NCBI GenBank assembly: GCA_947601495.1
Contig: CANQGE010000007.1
Location: 1-64,000, forward strand
Reading direction: 5' to 3'
From: an uncultured Clostridia bacterium
GTDB taxonomy: Bacteria; Bacillota; Clostridia; TANB77; CAG-508
Length of the DNA: 64,000 nucleotides
Both the position numbers and the translations under genes were made by a program. This document shows, piece by piece, positions 59,198 to 64,000 of this stretch (the stretch's first letter is position 1; every line of letters begins with the position of its first letter). The notes below the pieces were generated by a model that saw only the letters and a list, made by a program, of their open reading frames with translations, did not search any database and was not told the DNA's origin.

Positions 59198-60169
59198 TTA
59201 TTCACTTATTTCCACATCTTTATAATAATATTTTAAAATTTCTTCATAATTTTTTCCTTGTTTTGCTAAAGCGTCACTTCCGCATTGACTTAATCCAACA
59301 CCATGTCCATATCCGATAACTGCAAATTTTATAGTATCTTTACTTATTTCAAAACTAAATTTAGTTGATTTTAAATTAAATAAATTTCTAACTTCTACTC
59401 CAGAAAGTTCAATATTTCCAATTTTTATTTTTTTAACTCTCTCACTATCTGTATATTCAATAATCTTTATGCAATCTTCTTTTCCAAAATCTATTTCAAA
59501 ATTTGCATATTTTTCAATCATTTTGGAAACTAATTCATCTTTTGAAATTTGAACTTCTGAATTATATGATGTGTATGCATCTTCTCCTGAAGTTTCAACT
59601 ACTTGAAAATATGGAAAATCTCCACCCCAAACATTTAGTGCAAGTTCTGTTTTTCCGCCACTATTGCTATGAAATAATGCATTTATTGGCTCTCCATTAT
59701 ATAAAACTAACTTTCCTTTTGTATCATTAACAGATTTTACTATTTTATTCCAATACTCTTCTCTTAAATTTTCTTCCCATCTAGCAAATCTATTTTCTTT
59801 AGAAATCCATGCTTGGCAATGAAGAGAGCTATCACATAAATCACAATTATCATGTTTACTTCCATTTTTTATTTGATATATTGTGTATGTTCTAGCTGAT
59901 ACTGCTTGCGCTTTTAATGCTTCCATTTCAAAACTTGCTGGCATTTCACTTGCAACTACACCATATAAATATTCATCTAAGTTTAATTCTTCAATTTCTC
60001 CTGTTTCTGTATGCAATAATTTAATATTACTAAATTCTCCATAATCAAACATTTCATCTATTCCTTCATTAGATGATGTCTCTTCTGTTTTAAATACATC
60101 AGTAAAAATAATTGGCATTGTGATAACTAGAATAATAATAAAAAATAAGTAAAATATTATTTTTTTCAA
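59198..60169 (-). CDS. spoIID: Stage II sporulation protein D
   Basis: SpoIID is a lytic transglycosylase that digests peptidoglycan ahead of the engulfing membrane. The 323-residue product has a membrane anchor (FYLFFIIILVITMPIIF), GVVASEMPASFEMEALKAQA (the catalytic Glu follows AS), VSARTYTIYQI, LFHSNSGGKTE and GYGHGVGLSQCGSDALAKQG. The start is TTG at 60169. spoIIM and spoIIP are not here. It lies between sigF and the SpoIIQ-like gene. Confidence 0.94.
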   Translation of the reverse strand: MKKIIFYLFFIIILVITMPIIFTDVFKTEETSSNEGIDEMFDYGEFSNIKLLHTETGEIEELNLDEYLYGVVASEMPASFEMEALKAQAVSARTYTIYQIKNGSKHDNCDLCDSSLHCQAWISKENRFARWEENLREEYWNKIVKSVNDTKGKLVLYNGEPINALFHSNSGGKTELALNVWGGDFPYFQVVETSGEDAYTSYNSEVQISKDELVSKMIEKYANFEIDFGKEDCIKIIEYTDSERVKKIKIGNIELSGVEVRNLFNLKSTKFSFEISKDTIKFAVIGYGHGVGLSQCGSDALAKQGKNYEEILKYYYKDVEISE

Positions 60170-60197
60170 ATTATAACCTCTCTCCTAATTTTAAAAT

Positions 60198-60801
60198 TTA
60201 AGCTAGCAATTTACTCTTAAAATCTTTTAAAATTCTTTTTTCTATTCTTGAAACATGAACTTGAGAAATTCCTAGAATATTTGCAACTTGAGCTTGTGTT
60301 TTATCTTTAAAATATCTTAAGCTTATTAATTCTCTGTCTCTATAATTTAATTCTTCCAAAAGTTCTAATACTGTTATTTTATCTATAATTTTCATTTGCT
60401 CATCTTCATCTTTTGCTAAAACTTCTACAAGTTCTTTTCCTCCATCATCTATTTTTTCATTTATTGATTCTACAATTTGTGATGCTTTTATTCCTATTTT
60501 CTTAAGGTTTCTGCTTATTCTTATAATTCCATCATCTCTTAAAAATTTCTTTATTTCACCAATCATATATTGTACTGAATATGTGGAAAGCTCCACATCA
60601 AATTTAAAATTAAATCTCTGTATTGCTTCTATAAAGCCTATACATGCAATTTGATACAAATCGTCTGCTTCATATCCTCTTCCTAAAAATCTTTTTACAA
60701 TACTCCATATTAGTCCGTTTATTATTTTCTATAATTTGTGATAATTTTTCTTTATCTCCTTGCTGTGCTTGTACAATAAGAGCCTTTTCTCTCTCGTGCA
60801 T
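60198..60801 (-). CDS. sigF: Sporulation sigma factor SigF, with a +1 frameshift at an in-frame CGG codon and a shortened region 3
   Basis: SigF drives the first forespore genes. The frame from the ATG at 60801 (AGGAGG upstream) reads MHEREKALIVQAQQGDKEKL and reaches CGG at codon 29; zero-frame translation ends soon after. Skipping the C gives GLIWSIVKRFLGRGYEADDL and joins the rest: region 2 (YQIACIGFIEAIQRFNFKFD), GEIKKFLRDDG and region 4 (TQAQVANILGISQVHVSRIE). The result is 200 residues, against about 250 in B. subtilis, because much of region 3 is missing. It follows spoIIAB by nine bases. The frameshift matches radA and miaA. Confidence 0.9.
60715..60717 (-). other. Candidate +1 recoding site in sigF (CGG codon)
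   Basis: Codon 29 from the sigF start is CGG, preceded by AAA and followed by ACT. Skipping the C resumes on GGA CTA ATA TGG, restoring the conserved GLIWS strip of region 2. Confidence 0.75.
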
Positions 60802-60810
60802 CAAATCCTC

Positions 60811-61260
60811 CTAATATGTATTTTTTTGTAATGCTTTATTTATTTTTTTACTCATAGTAACTTTCGTTCCTAATCCAACAATAGATTCCACTTTAAGCTC
60901 GTCCATAAAATTTTCCATAATAGTAAATCCCATTCCAGAACGCTCTAAATTTCCTTTTGTGGTATATAAAGGTTCTCTTGCCTCTTCTATATTTTCAATT
61001 CCTTCTCCTGTATCTGAAACTTCAACTTCTATTTCATCTTCATATAAAAGTGCTCTCACTTTTACTACTCCATCTTTATTTGGATAAGCATGTATTATAG
61101 CATTTGTTACAGCCTCTGAAACTGAAGTTTTTATATCTGCAATTTCTTCTATAGTTGGGTCTAGTTGTGAAACAAATGCAGCTACTGAAACTCTTGCAAA
61201 AGCCTCATTAGCAGATTTGCTTGCAAATTCCATTTTCATCTCATTTTTTATATTTTTCAT
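60811..61260 (-). CDS. spoIIAB: Anti-sigma-F factor and kinase SpoIIAB
   Basis: SpoIIAB binds and inhibits SigF and phosphorylates SpoIIAA. The 149-residue GHKL kinase has the N-box strip DIKTSVSEAVTNAIIHAYPN, VSDTGEGIE and GNLERSGMGFTIMENFMDEL. It lies between spoIIAA and sigF in the canonical operon order. Confidence 0.96.
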   Translation of the reverse strand: MKNIKNEMKMEFASKSANEAFARVSVAAFVSQLDPTIEEIADIKTSVSEAVTNAIIHAYPNKDGVVKVRALLYEDEIEVEVSDTGEGIENIEEAREPLYTTKGNLERSGMGFTIMENFMDELKVESIVGLGTKVTMSKKINKALQKNTY

Positions 61261-61380
61261 ATTTTTTTACATAACCCAATTTAATAATTAGATTATTTCT
61301 CCTTTCTCATTTAATAAGCTAATCTTTTTTTATTAGTTTTCTTTATTAATTTTTTTAGTTTTATATTATTTCTTTAAGTT

Positions 61381-61713
61381 TTATCCTGTTTTCTCATTAG
61401 AAAAGTTTTGAGTAATAGGTATTATTTTTAATATTCCAGACATTTCAAAAACTCTTCTTAATTTATTGCTTACATTTACAAGCTCTAGTTCTCCTCCAAA
61501 ACTATTTGTAAGCTTATATCTTCCAATTATTAATCCTATTCCAGCACTATCCATAAAATTTACTTTTTTAAAGTCAAAAATAACTTTCTTTGGCATAAAG
61601 CGTTCAATTTCATAATCTGCTCTTTTTCTAATTCTTTCAGAAGTGTGGTGGTCTATTTCCTCATTTACTTCAAAAATTAATAACTTGTCCTCAATAAAAT
61701 GTTTTACATTCAA
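61381..61713 (-). CDS. spoIIAA: Anti-anti-sigma factor SpoIIAA
   Basis: SpoIIAA releases SigF from SpoIIAB when dephosphorylated. The 110-residue STAS protein has KVNFMDSAGIGLIIGRYKL with the phosphorylatable Ser in MDSAGI. The start is TTG at 61713, with AAAGGAGGACAT upstream. The gap of 120 bases to spoIIAB is wider than usual and holds only AT-rich sequence. Confidence 0.95.
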   Translation of the reverse strand: MNVKHFIEDKLLIFEVNEEIDHHTSERIRKRADYEIERFMPKKVIFDFKKVNFMDSAGIGLIIGRYKLTNSFGGELELVNVSNKLRRVFEMSGILKIIPITQNFSNEKTG

Positions 61714-61765
61714 TTTTTTATGTCCTCCTTTTTAAAAATTTATATATTAAATATTCTAAAATAAT

Positions 61766-61793
61766 AAAAAAAGCCCTTCATAGAAAAAGGACT
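61766..61793 (-). terminator. Hairpin with T run upstream of spoIIAA
   Basis: AGTCCTT and AAGGGCT pair around a short loop and are followed by TTTTTTTATT on the minus strand. It lies between the recD2 terminator and spoIIAA, where a spoIIA promoter would be expected. Confidence 0.6.
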
Positions 61794-61837
61794 AGTTTTG
61801 TCGTATTTTAATAGGTTTTCGACAATATTTTTAAAAC

Positions 61838-61869
61838 AAAAAAGACTTCAAGCTTTAGCCTGAAATCTT
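61838..61869 (-). terminator. Terminator after recD2
   Basis: AAGATTTCAGGC and GCTTGAAGTCTT pair on the minus strand and end in TTTTTT. It is ~35 bases past the recD2 stop. Confidence 0.8.
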
Positions 61870-61903
61870 CTTTCTTTTTTATTTTAAATTAATTTTTTGG
61901 TTT

Positions 61904-64000
61904 TTAATTTTTAAATTTTAATTTTAAACCGGTATTTCTTTTTTTAACTTCTGAATTGTTAATCATAAAACTAATTAAGTCTTTATTACCAATTACAATT
62001 AGAAGTTTTTTTGCTCTTGTTATTCCTGTGTATAATAAATTTCTTGTAAGTAGCATATTTGATGATGGCGGAACTACTAAAATTACAACATCAAATTCAC
62101 TTCCTTGTGCTTTATGAATTGTAATTGCATAAGCATGTTCTAATTGGTCTAATTCTGAAAAAGCATACCAAGCTGTTTTTCCATCATCAAAATCTATTTC
62201 AATTTGTTTATTTTCATAATCTATTTTAGTAATTCTTCCTATTTCTCCGTTAAATACGCCAGTTCCTGCTTCAAAAGTTTTTAAATTTTTTGTGCTACCT
62301 TTTTCCCAGTAAATATCATAATTGTTTTTAATTTGCATAACTCTATCACCTTCTCTAAAAGTGATATCTCCATAGCTCTTTTCTAGAATTTCATCTGTTT
62401 TAGGGTTAAGTTCATTTTGCAAATATTTATTTAATTCTTTTGTTCCAAGTTTTCCTTTTTTAGTAGGAGTTAAAACTTGTATGTTAGTGAAAAATTCAAA
62501 ATCTCCATAGTTTTTTAAACGTTCTTTACTTAAAGATAATACTTGATAAAGCATTTTATCTTGATTAGATTCATTTATATAAAAGAAGTCGTTTTCTGAA
62601 TCTTCTCCATAATCTTTTTTACCAATAAAATTTATTCCATTGTTTACATTATGTGCATTTACAATAATTTTACTTTTAGCTGCTTGTCTAAAAATTTTAT
62701 CTAAATGAACAGTTGCAAATTCTTTTGAATCAATTAAATCTTTTAAAATACTTCCAGGTCCAACAGATGGCAATTGATTTGGATCACCAACAAAAATAAT
62801 TTTAGTTCCTAAAAAAACTGCTTTAACTAAGTAATTCATAAGAAAAACATCCACCATAGACATTTCATCAATAACTAAAACATCTGCGTCTACTGGTGTA
62901 ACATCTGTATCTATGCTTCCTAATTTATCTTCTTCAAATTTGCCAATTTCTAATAATCTATGTATTGTTTTTGCTTCTTCTCCTGTTGTTTCACTCATAC
63001 GTTTTGCAGCTCTTCCAGTTGGTGCACACAAAACTACTTTCTTTTTTTGTTCTTTATAAATATCTATTACAAATTTTATAATAGTTGTTTTTCCAGTTCC
63101 TGGGCCACCTGTGATTATACACACATTATTTTCATTTATTTGTGAAATTGCTTCAAATTGTTTTTCAGATAATTCTATGTCTAGTTTATCTTCGTGTTTT
63201 CTTATTCCTTTTTTAAAGTCTTTCATATGTTTTGTATTTTTACAGTCTCTTAATATGCATAGTCTTTCTGCTATATTTTTCTCAGCCTTATAAAATGGCT
63301 CTAAAAATACATATTCTTTGTCATCATCTTCAACTAAATGAATTTCTGATGCTACATTTAAATTTATAATATTATTTTTTACTAGCTCCTCACTAACATC
63401 TAAAATATCTTTTACGTAATTAATTAAATTTTCTTTTTCTACACAAGTATGTCCATTATAGCTTGCTACTAATAAAGCATATTTTATTCCACTTTTAATT
63501 CTATAATCGCTATCCATTGGTACACCAATTTGCATAGCAATTCTATCTATGTTATAAAAATTAACCCCATAAACAATATCTACTAATATATATGGATTTT
63601 CTTGAATTTTTTCTACTGCATTTACTCCTAAAGCATCATAAACTTTTTTACTATTGTTTGCACCTATTCCAAATTGTTCTAAAAAGCTTACAATTTGCCA
63701 TACTTCCCACTTTTCGTTAAATTCTTCACTTATTTCATAAGCTCTATCTTTTGTTATTCCTTTTATTTCTGCAAGTCTTAAAGGTTCAAATTTAAAAACA
63801 GCTAAAGTTTCTTCTCCAAATCTATCTATTATTTTTCTAGCTGTTGCAGGCCCTATTCCTTTAATAGTTCCACTCGCTAAATATTTTTCTAATGCAGCTG
63901 CACTTTCTGGCATTAACTTTTCAAATGTTTCAATTTTAAATTGTTCTCCATATTCTTGATGAACTACCATTTTGCCTTGAAGTTTTAAAGTATCCCCAAC
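61904..64000 (-). CDS. recD2: RecD2-type SF1B DNA helicase, 5' end outside the window
   Basis: The gene runs off the end of the window, so its N-terminus is missing; reading past the first internal Met gives VGDTLKLQGK, as in RecD2. Domains in order: an N-terminal OB-like part, helix-hairpin-helix repeats (GIGPATARKIIDRFG), the helicase core with GGPGTGKTTIIKFV, LVIDEMSMVDVFL and HAYAITIHKAQGSEFDVVIL, and a C-terminal TRAKKLLIVIG. RecD2 unwinds DNA 5' to 3' and acts in repair outside RecBCD. The terminator after it separates it from spoIIAA. Confidence 0.95.
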   Translation of the reverse strand, partial: VGDTLKLQGKMVVHQEYGEQFKIETFEKLMPESAAALEKYLASGTIKGIGPATARKIIDRFGEETLAVFKFEPLRLAEIKGITKDRAYEISEEFNEKWEVWQIVSFLEQFGIGANNSKKVYDALGVNAVEKIQENPYILVDIVYGVNFYNIDRIAMQIGVPMDSDYRIKSGIKYALLVASYNGHTCVEKENLINYVKDILDVSEELVKNNIINLNVASEIHLVEDDDKEYVFLEPFYKAEKNIAERLCILRDCKNTKHMKDFKKGIRKHEDKLDIELSEKQFEAISQINENNVCIITGGPGTGKTTIIKFVIDIYKEQKKKVVLCAPTGRAAKRMSETTGEEAKTIHRLLEIGKFEEDKLGSIDTDVTPVDADVLVIDEMSMVDVFLMNYLVKAVFLGTKIIFVGDPNQLPSVGPGSILKDLIDSKEFATVHLDKIFRQAAKSKIIVNAHNVNNGINFIGKKDYGEDSENDFFYINESNQDKMLYQVLSLSKERLKNYGDFEFFTNIQVLTPTKKGKLGTKELNKYLQNELNPKTDEILEKSYGDITFREGDRVMQIKNNYDIYWEKGSTKNLKTFEAGTGVFNGEIGRITKIDYENKQIEIDFDDGKTAWYAFSELDQLEHAYAITIHKAQGSEFDVVILVVPPSSNMLLTRNLLYTGITRAKKLLIVIGNKDLISFMINNSEVKKRNTGLKLKFKN

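Overview
The window comes from a strongly AT-rich, low-GC Gram-positive bacterium. It carries the forespore sigma-F operon (spoIIAA, spoIIAB, sigF) with spoIID and a SpoIIQ-like gene, plus DivIVA/SepF division genes, a T-box leader, a CIRCE-type heat-shock operator and an LPxTG surface protein. Together these point to an endospore-forming member of the Clostridia, probably an uncultured gut lineage. Most of the window is ordinary housekeeping DNA, nearly all on the minus strand; there is no prophage, insertion sequence or CRISPR array.

Layout on the minus strand, in ascending coordinates. 1-4.5 kb: tRNA-Gly and the ribosome/SRP operon ylxM-ffh-rpsP-khpA-rimM-trmD-rplS. 4.5-8.7 kb: two structured repeats, a pilin-like protein, a cyclophilin-like protein and radA. 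8.7-17.4 kb: a GH15 enzyme, unknown and MBL-fold proteins, and ftsK/spoIIIE. 17.4-24.6 kb: rsmD, divIVA, sepF, an HlyD-like gene, miaA, mutL. 24.7-31.8 kb: a tiny Cys-rich gene, an LPxTG protein, groES-groEL, two unknowns, pyrG. 32-41.4 kb: an unknown plus-strand gene, an ABC exporter, rlmB-like, lepA, a phosphoesterase, tsaD, a site-2 protease, a zincin protease. 41.6-53.5 kb: lysS fused to an HD domain, structured repeats, aspS with its T-box, mltG, nfeD/SPFH (plus strand), a cysteine desulfurase, leuS. 53.7-64 kb: a CDF transporter, clpC, cdaA, spoIIQ-like, spoIID, sigF, spoIIAB, spoIIAA and a partial recD2.

The most striking observation is a recoding signal. Reading every CDS in frame by eye, I find the codon CGG exactly three times, in radA, miaA and sigF. 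In each case the conserved protein continues only if the ribosome skips the C and resumes in the +1 frame on a glycine codon (GGT, GGT, GGA). The repaired products have family-typical sequence: radA regains its Walker A motif, miaA gains a C-terminus whose stop overlaps the next gene's start (TAGTG), and sigF is joined to its own start codon and RBS. No CGG is used as arginine anywhere else. The simplest reading is that CGG is unassigned in this lineage and acts as a programmed +1 frameshift signal. Coincident sequencing errors must still be excluded.

Other points of interest: five copies of a three-way-junction-like palindromic repeat, an aspS T-box whose specifier reads as an asparagine codon, the LysRS-HD fusion, an RBS-sequestering hairpin in front of clpC, a leader terminator before pyrG, and a sigma-F that lacks much of region 3.
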